DNA of 64,000 nucleotides, from NCBI GenBank assembly GCA_937923605.1, contig CALDTY010000003.1, forward strand, positions 62,001 to 126,000, written 5' to 3'. Made by a program: the position numbers and the translations under genes. Of this stretch, positions 47,606 through 59,449 are shown piece by piece. How positions within the stretch are numbered: position 1 is the first letter of the stretch; each line of letters starts with the position of its first letter. This stretch comes from Candidatus Absconditabacterales bacterium. Its GTDB lineage: Bacteria > Patescibacteriota > Gracilibacteria > Absconditabacterales > Absconditicoccaceae. A model generated the notes under the pieces. That model was not told the origin of the DNA and ran no database searches. It was given only the letters and a program-made list of their open reading frames with translations.

Positions 47606-49349
47606 ATTTTTGATTACAAATGTCTCGCATCACCCCTTGAAGCATCTTTTCTGAGATTCATAATTTTCTTACAAGTAGAACTATGTTTTCAGCTAATTCA
47701 CTTGCTTGATAACTATCTTTCACATGAATGAAGTCAGATATATGACGATTTATTTGACTAAGAGTTCATATGGGTAAAGGTGAGTTTTGAGTGTCAAACC
47801 ATCTACAAACATGCGGAATTATTGATGTAGTTAAATTTAGTTTTGAAGCTTTTATTAAATAGTTATCTTTGTCATGATCATCTAAAGTCGTAGTGAATTC
47901 TGCGAATATATAATTGAATTCTGTAAACTTTCTTTCATCAAAGTTGTAATACGATGGAAGTTTATCAATCTCTTCAAAAGCTTGATCAATCATTGTATGG
48001 TTGTTAGAGAATGTGATGACACTTTGAAGGTATAATTTATATATAATTTGATCGAAATGTTGCACAACTAAGTTTTCTTTATTTTTTTCAACAAACGAAC
48101 CTCGTCTTTGATACGATCTAGTTATGTCACTGTCATCTGTTGTTTCTGGAAGTGATTTTATTATACGGTCTAATTCATTTCTCCTTCTGTATTTCTGTGA
48201 ACTTTTATTGTCATCTTCTGAAAAATACGCAATCGGTACTTGTTGAAAAACATCTGTAATTAAGTCAATTGCCTCTGAACGTGAACTTAGACGCTTAAAT
48301 GTCTTCTTTAGATACTTATATAATGGAGCAAGTAATTCTTTTGAATATGGAGTAGGATCTTCTTGAATAAACTGGTTTAGTAATTCATAATATATATATA
48401 AGTCTTCATCATTGATTTCTATCAATCAAATTAGGGTAATTAAATATTGTTTGTTGTATTCTGAACTAGATTTTTGTGAAACATTCTCTTTTACATATGT
48501 TATTTGTTCATTAGTCGATAGTCTTCAGTAATCTGTTAATCTTAATGTTTCTTGGAAATGAGAGACAAAACTAAAATCATCAACCTCATTAATAAATTTG
48601 GTATCTATTTTACTATTTTCACCATCAAGTCATCCATGAAAATGATCTAATCAAGCTATACATGCTTCAATATTAGTTAATCTTTGCTTTACATCACCAT
48701 GTACTCAAAATATATCTACTACTATTTGTTGAAAATCTCTTTTCTTATATGGGTTTGTTATTTTTATAACAAAATTATATATCTTGCTGACATCGTATCC
48801 TGCATCAAAAAGTGCAAAAATACTTCTTATATCGGAACTTCGTTCTTCTGTTATTGAGTTATAGTGATCTCAGTAATCATTATAAAATCATAAATGAGTA
48901 AGTTCATGTCATAAGATAAAAGCAAGTTCTGTTTCGTTATCTGCTGATAAAAATAATCATTTGCTTATTCATATGATTTGTTGATTTTCAATTAATTTAT
49001 GTGAAAAAAATGCATTAATTTTATCGGTATCTCGAATCAGAAAGTGAACATTATCTATATGCTGATGGTGATCTGGAAATAGCCTTTTTGCAATATCTTT
49101 TAAATATTTTTGAGTTTCTATTGTTTCAGGATCTTCAGGGTAGGAAAGTTGATAGTTCTCGCATACATTCTGTTCAGATTGAGGATATGAGAGTTGTTGA
49201 TTTATAATGTTTGGTTTAAATTTTCAATCTTCTTGATTTCAATTTCATTCTTTATTGTTTTTTAACGTTAGAAAAGGTTCATTCTTCATTTCATTGAATG
49301 AATTTCTTTTTTTAGGAGATTCTTCATATCATTGTTCAAGAGGAGTCAT
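47544..49349 (-). CDS. Giant protein, N-terminal portion with HExxH metallopeptidase motif
   Basis: A 601-codon frame whose last 40 or so codons run out of frame. The region near residue 148 reads FLSADNETELAFILGHELTHLG, with zinc-binding HELTH (48894-48908) and a downstream EERSSDIRS that could supply the third ligand, as in M48-type gluzincins. No signal peptide or membrane segment is seen. Frame changes near 47661-47668 and 47614-47622 would join it to the UbiB-like part, giving about 1,720 residues. Either the gene is broken or the sequence has two missing homopolymer bases. Confidence 0.75.
47612..47668 (-). other. Double frameshift in the giant gene
   Basis: Coding sequence runs in one frame to VLLVRK, switches to a second frame reading IMNLRKDASRGDARH, then to a third reading VIKNMSTIPRKQH. 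Adding one A in the AAAA run (about 47664) and one T in the TTT run (about 47618) restores a single frame. Confidence 0.75.
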
Positions 49350-49452
49350 GGTTTGACAAATATAGATAGTCTAATATACACTATATCATACAAATGTCAA
49401 CAGAATCTTTCTAGAAAAAGGTGATGGGCTTAATGTATTACAATCAATTTTT

Positions 49453-50409
49453 TTAAACGACATCTAGTATCTTAGGATCTTTCCCTTGCACAAATTGATC
49501 TGATCCTCATCATTTTAATCATTGTTGCTTTGCGAAATCTTTCGCTGAAAATCCCTTATTTCCTACATAAATTGCAAAGTTTCATTCTTTATTGTATATA
49601 ATCCAATTGCGATCTGATCGTCTTGATTTTGCAGCATTTATAACCTCTTTAAAATCATGATGGCTGAGGTCTGTATCAGTAATATTTAAGACACATCAGT
49701 TTCACCAATCACTTCCCACTGAGGGAAGAGAGCATTCCAAATGAAAATCATCTAAATGTGTACAAATTATTTTTCATTGTAGTGATGCATGGTCATCTTG
49801 AAGATGGTGATAGGATGAGAGAATCTTTTCTAATTTGTCTTCGAGTTGTTTTGGTTGACAGTCCAAGCGCTTTGATATATCAATAATACGCATTTCGTTT
49901 CTTTGTGCTTCTTCAATAACTTTTGTTCCAGTAACAGCAACTATCCTTCTGATTCAACTAGCTACGGAGCTATGTTCAATAATTTTCAAAGCACCTATAT
50001 GAGCAGTATTGTTTACGTGAGTTCATCAACAAAATTCTACTGATTCGATATCTAATCAATTATCAACCTCTGAAACAATAGTTACAATACGGACTATATC
50101 TCAGTACTTTTCTTCAAAAAATGCTTTTGCTGAAGTTTTTTGAGCTTCTTCTTTATCCATTTCCTTTGTGATGACAGCTATTCCTTGTTTAATTCGATCA
50201 TTGATTGTCGACTCCAACAACTGAATATCTCATTCTTCTATTGGATTTTTACATGCAAAATCAAACCTTAAATAATCATCATCAACTAGAGATCATGCTT
50301 GTTTTGTAGAGTTCAACATCTTATCTAAAGCGAAATGCAAAAGGTGCGTAGCAGTGTGTGCACGCATTTTCGCTTCTCTTTGGACTTTATTAACAGTTAA
50401 TTTTGCCAT
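49453..50409 (-). CDS. Stand-alone alanyl-tRNA editing protein (AlaX-like, with DHHA1 region)
   Basis: A 318-residue protein lacking the AlaRS catalytic and tRNA-binding domains. The editing site is clear: HTATHLLHFAL at the N-terminus and CGGTHVNNTAHIG further on, giving the zinc ligands HxxxH and CxxxH. The C-terminal 140 residues resemble a DHHA1 domain and end with KGGGSDQFVQGKDPKI. It should deacylate mischarged Ser- or Gly-tRNA(Ala). Both glycines of CGGTH are TGA. Confidence 0.88.
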
Positions 50410-50416
50410 AACAATA

Positions 50417-50668
50417 TTAGTTTCAAGTTCCAACTAGAGTATCATTTAATGCTCAAGTAATAATGTCACCCGATCAAGTTGTAATACTTACAGTTCCACC
50501 AGTAATATTTAAATTATTCAATGCATCTTGATATGCAGCTTGTTGAACTGCTTGATTTTGAGTAGGTCATGATAGGTATACCGTAATAACTCATATAACA
50601 GAGAATAACAATACAGCGATAATGAGAACTATAAATGCAAATAATAATTTTTTCTTCTTCTTAATCAT
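50417..50668 (-). CDS. Small exported or membrane protein
   Basis: An 83-residue protein with a Lys-rich start, one hydrophobic segment (about 8-32) and a short polar domain rich in Gly, Thr and Asn. It is transcribed in line with the TPR gene upstream and alaX-like gene downstream (eight bases apart). Function unknown. Confidence 0.65.
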
Positions 50669-50695
50669 AATAATCAATTGAATAGTAAATATATT

Positions 50696-51640
50696 TTATG
50701 AGTCCAGGCGTTGTAATCATTTTTTAGCATCATCTTGTAGGGGATCTAGTTCTATAATCTTTGAATAATACATACGTGCTTTACTAGGTTCACTGTTCTC
50801 TTCGTGTAAGGCAGCAATTCAGATTAAGTAGTCAATTTTAGTAGGTCTTAGCTTTAGTACTTTTTCCATTGATTTTATTGCGTCTTTGACGTTTCATTTT
50901 GCATATAGTATATCAACTAATGATATATGATATTTTGGATTATCTCCTTGTACACTAATTGCCTTTTCTATCAATATTTTTGCTGTATCCAAGTCTTCTT
51001 GGTTAAGATACACTTGTCATATTTGCCAAATAGCTTTATGGTTTGTTGGATCGCGATTTACTATTTTTTTCAGAATGCTTTGCGCTTTTACGTAATTTCC
51101 TTGGTTAAAATATAGATCTGACAATCGTTCTTGAAACTCATGGTTGTCTGGATCTAACGCAAGTCATTCGATAAGTTTTTTTTCATAATCTTCAGTTTTT
51201 CCTCTTTCTCTATTTGTAATTGCAGACATCTTAATTTCATGTAATTTCTTTTGATTTTTTTCTTTCTTTTTTTGTTCTTCAATTAATTGTTCTTGTGTCT
51301 TTACAATTTTATCTTTTCTAGCCTGTTGACGTTCTTGAACTATTTCTTTTGTATATATAACTTCTTTTTCTTTGATGATATCTTGAATTGGGGATTGAAT
51401 TTCTTTTTTTTCTATTTTTTTAGGCTCTGGTATTGCATTGTCTTCAGAAGTACTTGGAAATGATTCTTTGAGATTGTTTCGAGTAGTATTTGAGGTTTGT
51501 TGAAATTTGCTGACATATAATTTTCGTTTTTCTTTCCAAGATTCATTCAAAAAATTGAAATTTTTGATCAAAAATATAAGAGGCGAAAGAAGAAGGACTA
51601 AAGTGAGCAGCAACCAAAGTAAAATCTCTCATTTAATCAT
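50696..51640 (-). CDS. TPR-repeat membrane protein
   Basis: A 314-residue protein with one N-terminal membrane segment, a charged Glu/Lys coiled-coil region (about 50-160) and four or so tetratricopeptide repeats (LALDPDNHEFQERLSDLYFN, VNRDPTNHKAIWQIG, LKLRPTKIDYL). Likely a scaffold. It leads the run that includes the small membrane protein and the editing protein. Confidence 0.8.
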
Positions 51641-51682
51641 ATTGTATTGAAAGTATAAATAACTTCTTTTATAATAATAATA

Positions 51683-52633
51683 TTACTTTTGTCAACCTTT
51701 CACAATTCTCTCTTTTTTCACTATTGATTTCTTAGCTATTGATTTGGTAGCTATTGGTTTGTTAACTGTAGTTTTAGATTTTTGATATTCATCTAAAGTG
51801 ATTGTCATGTATTCTCATGTAAAGAGTCACTTTTTTTCTGAGTCTTCTCATCTTAATTTAATTTCTTGTGTGAGAATGTTATATCAAGAGCACTTCATAG
51901 ATTTGTTGTCAAATTTAATAACTGTTCATTTTTCTGGATATTTTGGAATTTCTTCATTATAAATATCCATTTCAAATGCTAGAGTATGATCTAATTTTCA
52001 AGATCGGTCTTTGAGTCTTTCTACGTCTCTTCAACGTAATCATTGCTGAATTACAACGTCATTATTTACCTGAGGTAATGGATGTCTAAATACATGGTAC
52101 ATTAAGGGTAGTCAATTTGAATCATATCGTTCATCTAAATTTGGATGTAATCTGATTCTATCTCTAGCTCAAACTTGATAAATAAAGAATCTTAAATTTA
52201 AGTTTTCTCTAAATTCTTTTACAAATGCCGAAAAATCATATCTTTGTTCTGCAAAAAAATAGAAGTATATTTGATTTCAATATAAGTTCATTCTTGCACT
52301 TATAGGTTTTGCATCTTTAAATTCTTTTACAAATGCTATTTTAAATTTCTTAAAGATCTCATCTGCTTTTATCTTATTTTCATGGAAACGCTCAAGTTCG
52401 CGTCAAGCTAATACACGCACGAAATTTCCACTTTTTTCTGTTTTAGTAGTGTACCCGAGATATTCTCATAAGTATTCCTTTTTTTCTTTATCTTTATAAA
52501 CAATCAAATCTCATTTCTTAAATTGTTTTTCTGCAGGAAAAACAACATCAACTGGTTTGTTGAGAAGTCGGTCTAATACGCTTATGTGACCTTGATTTGA
52601 TGATTTTATACTTTTCTTTTTTTCAGATTCCAT
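51683..52633 (-). CDS. PSP1 domain protein
   Basis: A 316-residue soluble protein. The segment AEQRYDFSAFVKEFRENLNL followed by RFFIYQVGARDRI is like PSP1/YaaT proteins (usually F.R.D.R.L...L...F..RIE...IG.RDEA). Roles of PSP1 proteins in bacteria include regulation of sporulation and RNA turnover complexes. The C-terminus is Lys/Thr-rich. Moderately sure of the family. Confidence 0.7.
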
Positions 52634-52745
52634 GTGAGAACTTTATTGAATTACATACTAAAATCAATACGCTAGCTTCGTTTGAGGATATATTATATAA
52701 TCTAATATTATCTATGTAATTTAGATGTTTATTTTGTATCTTTTG

Positions 52746-53087
52746 ATGATATCAAAAAAAGAGTTATGAAACAAATGAGAAATGATTGCAACTAAATGGT
52801 TACTAGACAAATGACGAACCATTTTGAAGTGCAATTATACTATTAGGTGATGAGAAATAGATATAATAGCTGAAAATGATGAATTTTTACTATGTGTCGA
52901 AGTGAAAACAATATCTGATCTAGATAACTTTTCATGATATGTAAGTGATAAAAAAATATCACACCTTATATATACATTTGAATCATTTATGTGGAGATTC
53001 TATACGAATAAGCAGCCTAGAATAGACGTAATTTACGTTACAAATGATAAAGTACGAAAAGTCTTTGAAAATATTACTTGAGAGTAA
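52746..53087 (+). CDS. UPF0102 (YraN-like) endonuclease-fold protein
   Basis: A 113-residue protein. From the ATG at 52746 it reads GNKGEMIATKWLLDKG, then GGEIDIIAENDEFLLCVEVKT, the UPF0102 signature with nuclease-like E-x-D-x(n)-E-x-K residues. The start was chosen because the GxxGE motif lies before the next ATG (52782). The function is not established for the family. Confidence 0.88.
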
Positions 53088-53135
53088 TGCTTGATCTTAA
53101 AGTTTGTAAAGATTATTATTTAATAATATTGTAGT

Positions 53136-54401
53136 ATGAATAGATTTTCAATATGATTGTTAGTGGGAATATTGCTAACTGGTTGGTTTACTAAGCAAAT
53201 TCTGTGAGATTGATATTATGAATCTTACGTAAGTAACCCACTTATACAGAAGGTTGATATTTTTGATTTCATTCCTGACTCTCAATGAGAAGAAATTGAT
53301 GATAAACAATCATTTAACCCAGGAATTTTTTCTAAATACGAAGAAATTTTTACAATTTTAGATAATCAATATATAGAGCAAGAAGATATAGATTTTTCTG
53401 AAATGCAGGACAATGCGTTAAAATGATTTGTTGAAGCTCTTTGAGACCCCTATACGAGTTATTTAGATATAAAAGAGAATACAGCCTTTGACGAAGCTAT
53501 TCAATGAACCCAAAATTTTGAATGAATTTGAGCTGTTGTTATGAAGAAAAAAGATGGTGTTCAAATAGAAGAAGTCCTAAAAAATTCTCCAGCTTTTAAT
53601 GCGTGATTACAGGCATTGGATTTGATTTTAAGAATTGATGATGAACCTATTCAAGAATTAGATCTATTTGATGCTGTACAAAAAATTCGTGGCCCAAAAT
53701 GAAGCGAGGTTACATTGACAATCTTTAGAGAGAAAGCAGAAGAAATTCTAGAAGTTATTGTTACTAGGTGAACAATAGATGTTCCTTCTGTATCTGGAAA
53801 TATTATGCCCTTATGAGATAAAAATATTATGTATTTGGAGATTGCAACATTTGGTGAAGATACTGCAAATAAAATGACGCAAGTTATAGCAGAAATGTGA
53901 AGTCAAGTCGATTGAGTCATACTTGATTTAAGAGGAAATTGAGGTTGAATACTACCTATTTCAGTAGACGTCGCTTGATTCTTCCTGCCAAAATGAGAAG
54001 TTGTGACATCAGTAGAGTATTCCATCTTTCCAAATGAAACTCTAAGATCGTTTTGATGATGAGTCTTTGAGTGACTTCCTGTAGTAGTTTTGATTGATTG
54101 AATGTCAGCTAGTGCTTCTGAAATTGTGGCTTGAGCATTTAGAGATAAACTTAAATCACCATTAGTTTGAACTAAAACATTTGGTAAAGGATCAGTACAA
54201 ACAATTAAAAATCTAGAAGATTGATCATCACTAAAGTTTAGTGTAGGAAAACGATACACTCCAAACTGAGATAATGTAAGCGATGTTTGACTAGCACCAG
54301 ATGTAGAGATTGAATTTGATAGAGACCTTTATATTTCAGAAGGAACTGATACACAGTTAGATCAAGCAATGCTGCAAATGGAATTAATGATGAGTAAGTA
54401 A
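53136..54401 (+). CDS. S41 family C-terminal processing peptidase
   Basis: A 421-residue exported serine protease. An N-terminal signal/anchor precedes GDPYTSYLD, a PDZ domain (FEGIGAVVMKKKDGVQ, SPAFNAGLQALDLILRIDD) and the protease core with GVILDLRGNGGG-like sequence, catalytic Ser324 in DGMSASASE and Lys351 in FGKG. It trims exported proteins. It stands 48 bases downstream of the UPF0102 gene. Confidence 0.93.
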
Positions 54402-54422
54402 GTTTTTTATGATAATTATATT

Positions 54423-55466
54423 ATGTATTTTTGAATCCTTTGAAAAACACCTGAACTATCACTTTTAGAGTTATACATGTTAGAACCCTCTGAGCTTACA
54501 ACTTCATGAGGAATAGCTTTTTTTGAAACCAATAAACCAGAGAAAATTTGACAACTCTGATGACTTATAAAGTGGTGAGTCGTCTCAGATTGAGAGCAGT
54601 TGTGATGACATTTAGAATGAGCTAAGATTGTATGAGTAGATTCTCAAGAGTTGTGACTCATGATGAAAAGAAAGTATAACATAAGAAGATATAAAGAGTT
54701 AGATCTGCGAAAAAGTGATTTAGAAGTCAAAAAGAAATGAGTAGAGGTTCGTTTCTTTTGAAAATGAAAATATTGAGTAGTAAAAGGTTGGCAGAATATT
54801 GATCTATATAGTACAATAGATTTTGACAAACCAGCTCATGGTATGCAAATTGGGATGATGCCAAGCAAGTTAGCGCATATTCTTTTAAATATCTGATGTT
54901 CACTTGTAGAAGATAAAGAGAAAGATATTACAATATATGATCCATTTTGTGGATTTGGGACCACTAATTTTCTTGCTAATTATTATGGTCATCATACAAT
55001 TTGATCAGACATCAATATTACTCCCAGTAAGCAAAATATGAAACGACGAGAAAGAACAGATAAGTATAACAATGAAAGGATGATGACGTTTTTTAAGCAT
55101 GATGTAAATGACTCATTTACTAAACCATTTCTTAAAGAAGTTGATGTGGTCGTGAGTGAAGGTTGGCTTTGACCAGTCATTAAATCAGAAATGCATAAGC
55201 ATCAAGATCAAACTGAAACAATTCTAAAAGAATATATTCCTTCAATAGTTGATGTGTATAAAATATTTTTAGAGAATTCTCGCGAAAAAATGTTATGAGT
55301 TCCACTTGTGATGACAATTCCAGAATATCTTCGACTAGATCATCCGATAATTGCTGATCGTATAGCCGAATATGCTAGATTAATATGATATAAGGTAGAT
55401 TATGTTTGAGAAGTATATCAAAGGAAAAAACAACAGATCGGTAGAAGAGTTGTGTTATTCACATAA
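54423..55466 (+). CDS. Trm11-like RNA (guanine-N2) methyltransferase
   Basis: A 347-residue protein. HGMQIGMMPSKLAHILLNI, the SAM-binding DPFCGFGTTNFLAN and a catalytic motif SEGWLGPV (in place of the NPPYG/TEPYLGP) match the COG1041/TRM11 group that modifies tRNA. The N-terminal 150 residues are less conserved and may be a THUMP-like RNA-binding part. Followed by a bidirectional terminator. Confidence 0.85.
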
Positions 55467-55469
55467 ACT

Positions 55470-55505
55470 AAAAAAAGATCGTACATAATTGTACGATCTT
55501 TTTTA
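55470..55505. terminator. Bidirectional intrinsic terminator
   Basis: AAGATCGTACA pairs with TGTACGATCTT around TAAT, with A- and T-runs at each side, between the convergent methyltransferase and hypothetical genes. Confidence 0.9.
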
Positions 55506-55533
55506 AATAATACTATTTTAATGTATTGAGTTA

Positions 55534-55848
55534 TTACTCAGACACTAAAACAGAAAATAATTTTTTAGGAGCTGGGTACTTTACATCAAGTAAATGATCT
55601 GTTTCAAAGACTCTTGATGCAAGTCCATCATTGATTTTTATATACGCCTTAACTGCAAATTTTTTCCTCACAAGACAAACATTTACATTAGGGTTAGATA
55701 AAAATTCTTTTGGGGCATTGTTCCCTTGAGATTCCTTATAGCCTGTAACTTGAGGAATGTTCTTTACTTTGTAATATATAAATGGTTCTCCATTTAACCT
55801 AGATAAGGCTTTTTCAACTGTAGATTTCTTTTCTATTTGTGCTGGCAT
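55534..55848 (-). CDS. Hypothetical protein
   Basis: A 104-residue soluble, basic protein (MPAQIEKKSTVEKALSRLNG). Its four glycines are GGN, none TGA. It ends at the bidirectional terminator and appears monocistronic. It reads equally well with the standard code. No family recognised. Confidence 0.72.
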   Translation of the reverse strand: MPAQIEKKSTVEKALSRLNGEPFIYYKVKNIPQVTGYKESQGNNAPKEFLSNPNVNVCLVRKKFAVKAYIKINDGLASRVFETDHLLDVKYPAPKKLFSVLVSE

Positions 55849-55974
55849 AAATAATTATTTAAGTTTTATGTGATTTTAGAATTTTATTTTCATGTTTGCT
55901 GAGAGTATGAAATCAAGAATGTATTTCAAGTTAATCATATTGACATTCACCATTAAATTAATATAAAATTTTGT

Positions 55975-56481
55975 ATGAATCAATGAAATACTATCAACGT
56001 ATCTGATGATTGACAAAAAAGTTATTTTGTCGAAAAAATATCAAAATGTTTGGATCCAAATATTAATGGGCCAGATTTTTTGATGCATTTAGATAAAAGT
56101 TTTTTGCATTTAAATAACATTTCTGTTGCAGATGGATTTCCAAGAGTAGACGTAAAATTCGTTTTACCAGTTGAAGATGAAATTTTAAAAGAAATCATAA
56201 AAAAATGTAACTCTACGTTAGCTACATATGTATGATTGTCTGAAAAAGAAGAAAAATCTATAACGTACTATTCTAGACTTTGTAGGTTATTAGTATATTT
56301 AAAGCCTGTGCATAGTTTACAAATTGCATTGGATAATAAGAATCATGTATTGCTTAAAGAATCTCAGAAACAAATATTAACTATTTTAAATAAGTCGCAT
56401 TTGGTGCCTTCAGATCTTTTTCCTTCACAGAATAAATTGAAGAATCTTTTGAAAGATAATATTGATCAAATTAATATTTAG
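55975..56481 (+). CDS. Hypothetical protein
   Basis: A 168-residue soluble helical protein (DGQKSYFVEKISKCLDPN). It contains three TGA glycines, so the frame is longer than the standard code shows. Its stop lies two bases from that of the convergent rlmN. No family recognised. Confidence 0.7.
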
Positions 56482-56483
56482 CA

Positions 56484-57662
56484 TTAAAGTTCATTTTCCA
56501 TGTCTTCAATTCTACGCTTCATGATCACCTCATATCATAATTGACCACAAGCTCCTTTTACATCTCTTCATAATGTGTCACGTACAGTGACAGTGACTCA
56601 ATGAGATTCCACAGTATGTTTGAAGGCAATAATCATATCATATTCTGAGGTTTCTAAGTCCGGCATAGCTGGATTTTCATTATAAGGTATGAGGTTAACA
56701 TGAGCATTTCTTTTTTTCAATAGCTTTCAGAGTTGATGTCAAATGTCTTCTGAATCAGTTTTGTCTTTGATCATTATGTACTCATAGAAAAGCCTATTTC
56801 CCGTAGCTTTGGTGTAATAATCTATGGTTTCCATTAATTCATCGATATCCCATCTACGAGCAATCATTGGAATTAATTCAGCACGTAATTCTTGATTTGG
56901 AGCATGTAAACTTAACGCTAATCTAACATCAATCTTATCATCTATCAATTGTTTAATTTTGTCTGCTACACCTGATGTAGAAATTGTTATATGTCTTTTT
57001 GATAAACCTAGACCATGTTGATCTTGCATATATTTTATTGAACCTACCATTTCATCGTAGTTCAACAAGGGTTCACCCATGCCCATAAATACAACATTTC
57101 TAACTCTATTTCGTGTGCCATCTTCTTTTTTGCCAAACTTCTGCTTGATATAATTATTTGCATAAAGTATTTGTAAAATAATTTCTTGCCAAGGAAGATT
57201 CTTTTTGAATCACAATTTTCATGTTACGCAAAATATACATCAAACTGCACATCATACCTGGCTTGAAATGCAGATTGTAATTCTGTTTAATTTATGAGTC
57301 TCAGGAGAGATGTCATGATTAGTTCGTGATCTTAAAATTTTACGTTGTTTGATATCATCTTCATATTCTGGCTTCACATGCCAATGATACATGATCACAG
57401 TCTCTATTATCTTTCCATCTGCTAGTTCAAAAAGAAATTTTGTTGTTTCTGGTCCTTCAACTTTATCCTTAAGCTTAAAATCATTGATAACGAAATCTTG
57501 TTTAAGTTGATCTCTTAAATCTTTGGAGAGAGTAGTAATCTCATCAATATCTATAATCGCTTCTTTATTGATTGCTTGTTGAATTTGTTTCAAACGAAAA
57601 GAAGGAATTTTATGTTCCTTAAGATATGAAGATAGAATCGAAGTGTTAAATAGATAGTTCAT
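56484..57662 (-). CDS. rlmN: 23S rRNA (adenine-2503) methyltransferase
   Basis: Radical-SAM enzyme that methylates A2503 of 23S rRNA and A37 of some tRNAs. The 392-residue protein has the cluster-binding CAVGCIFCVTGKLGF (about residue 136), VFMGMGEPLLNY, ISTSGVADKI and the C-terminal catalytic Cys in KGACGQLGYE. Two glycines around the cluster motif are TGA. I chose MNYLFNTS as start; an in-frame ATG at 57704 adds 14 residues. Confidence 0.94.
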
Positions 57663-57764
57663 AGTGAATGAGAAGGTAGGGAAAAAATGTAAAAGGTCAA
57701 GCATTGAATTACTTCTGCCTATTTGAAAGTAAATATAATATGAAATATAACATTTTACTTAAAG

Positions 57765-59261
57765 TTAGAATCCATTTACAATCTCTTTAGTTTGTCAGTC
57801 AGTTTTTAGGCTCTTTTCAAATGTTCTGATAGCATATATTACTGAACTATGATTTTTTCATCAAAAGTAGTTTCAGATCTTTTGGAGAGACCGATTGAAC
57901 TGAGTTTTAGCTATGTACATAGCACACTGTCTTGCAAAAGAAATATCTTTAGTTCTACTATTTCATTTAATCTTTTCAATTTCAATGCCATAGTAAGAAG
58001 CTATATTCTCTAATTTCTTTTCATAGGCACTAACAGAAGTATTTGTAATAGTCTGAATTGGCGGAGCAGTGACAACATTAGTGTTTGTAGATACAATATT
58101 GGACCCTGGATATATAACATCAGTTATTCATAAAGTATCTAATGATTCAAATATATCTAATTCTGTTAATTCTCTTTTGAGGAGTTGTTTTTTTGTCATA
58201 ACTATATTGAGTGCTCATTCTAGTTCTCTAACATTTGAGTTGACTGATTCTGCAATTATTTCAACAAACTTTTTATCTATTTGGATATCTTTTTTTTGAC
58301 ATTTAGATTGCAATATTGCTATTCTTGTTTCTAGGTCGGGAGCTTTGATGTCAGCAACTAATCATAATGAAAAGCGACTTTGAAGTCTAGGTTCCAATAA
58401 GGTTAGAGCTTTTGGTGATTCATCACTAGTTATTACTATTTGTTTTCACTTAGAATAAAAATCATTGAAAATATTATGAAAGATTTCTTGTGTTTTGTCT
58501 TTACCTGCTAAAAACTGAATATCATCAATCATAAGAACATCAACTTCTTCAAGCCTTTGTTTGAATTGTTCTAATTTATTGAACCTAACTGCGTGAATGA
58601 TCTTATCTATAAATTTTGTACTAGGCAAGTAAACGATAACTTTGTCTGAGTCATTATTTATGATGTGATTTCAGATTGCTTGCATGAGGTGAGTCTTTCC
58701 AAGTCATACATCTCAATAGATGAAGAAAGGATTATATGCTTCTCCTGGAGCATCTGCAATGGCCTGAGCTGCAGAGGATGCTAATTCATTAGTGGCTCCA
58801 ACGACAAAAGTATTGAAGGTATATTTTTTTTCAAATAAGATTCAAAAATAATCTAAGGATGCACTTTTTGTTGTAGTTTCTATGGTTGGAACTGTTTTTT
58901 TAGGTTCTAGTGATCAAGAAAGATGTTTTTTTACATCGATCTGAAGATCGTGATCAGTCTGCTGTAAATCAGCGTATATGACTAAGTTCAAATCATATTC
59001 TTTATTGTAAGTGTCATGAATTGCATCTATTAATGGTTTTTTGAAGAATTTCTTTACTTGTGAAAAAACAAATTCATTTGGAACTCAAAGGTGTATAATT
59101 TTCTCTTTTTCATCAATTCAAATAAACGCACACTTATTTAGAAAGGTTAATATCTTTTTACTATCATGCGTTGCATCTAGAAATTTTATAACCTCAGTCC
59201 ATAATTGAATGAGATGATTTTTTGTATGAGTATCATAAGTTGAGATGATATCAATTAGCAT
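57765..59261 (-). CDS. dnaA: Chromosomal replication initiator DnaA
   Basis: AAA+ initiator of replication. The 498-residue protein has domain I ([14 protein letters not shown]), Walker A in [16 protein letters not shown], Walker B in [13 protein letters not shown], and the DNA-binding domain IV ([28 protein letters not shown]). The basic loop before the final helix is typical of DnaA-box recognition. An in-frame ATG at 59312 would add 17 residues; the inner start is more usual for the family. Confidence 0.94.
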
Positions 59262-59312
59262 AGATCGCGTTCAACAGGAAGACAAAAGGGGAGTAGTTCT
59301 AATGTGTTTCAT

Positions 59313-59449
59313 GCTTTTTTCTTAATGTGGTTGCATCTATATATATATGTCATGCTGAAAAAATAGTCTAAGGAAAAGTTTTCAACAGCCAAATTTAAAT
59401 AAATAATAAAATCTATTGACAAGCATGATTTTACATTTATATATACATT
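59313..59449. other. Divergent intergenic region beside dnaA
   Basis: An AT-rich 137-base stretch with TTTTCAACA (one mismatch from a DnaA box) near 59380 and long A/T runs. It could be part of an origin, but no cluster of boxes is visible. Confidence 0.25.
59416..59444 (+). promoter_or_regulatory. Candidate promoter of a leaderless gene
   Basis: TTGACA (59416-59421) and TATATA (59438-59443) with 16-base spacing. The start codon is at 59450, six bases past the -10 box, so the transcript would begin at or very near the ATG. Confidence 0.5.

Noticed and set aside
59313-59449. Replication origin
   Set aside because: Only one DnaA-box-like site (with a mismatch) was found, so it is listed as an intergenic region and not called an origin.
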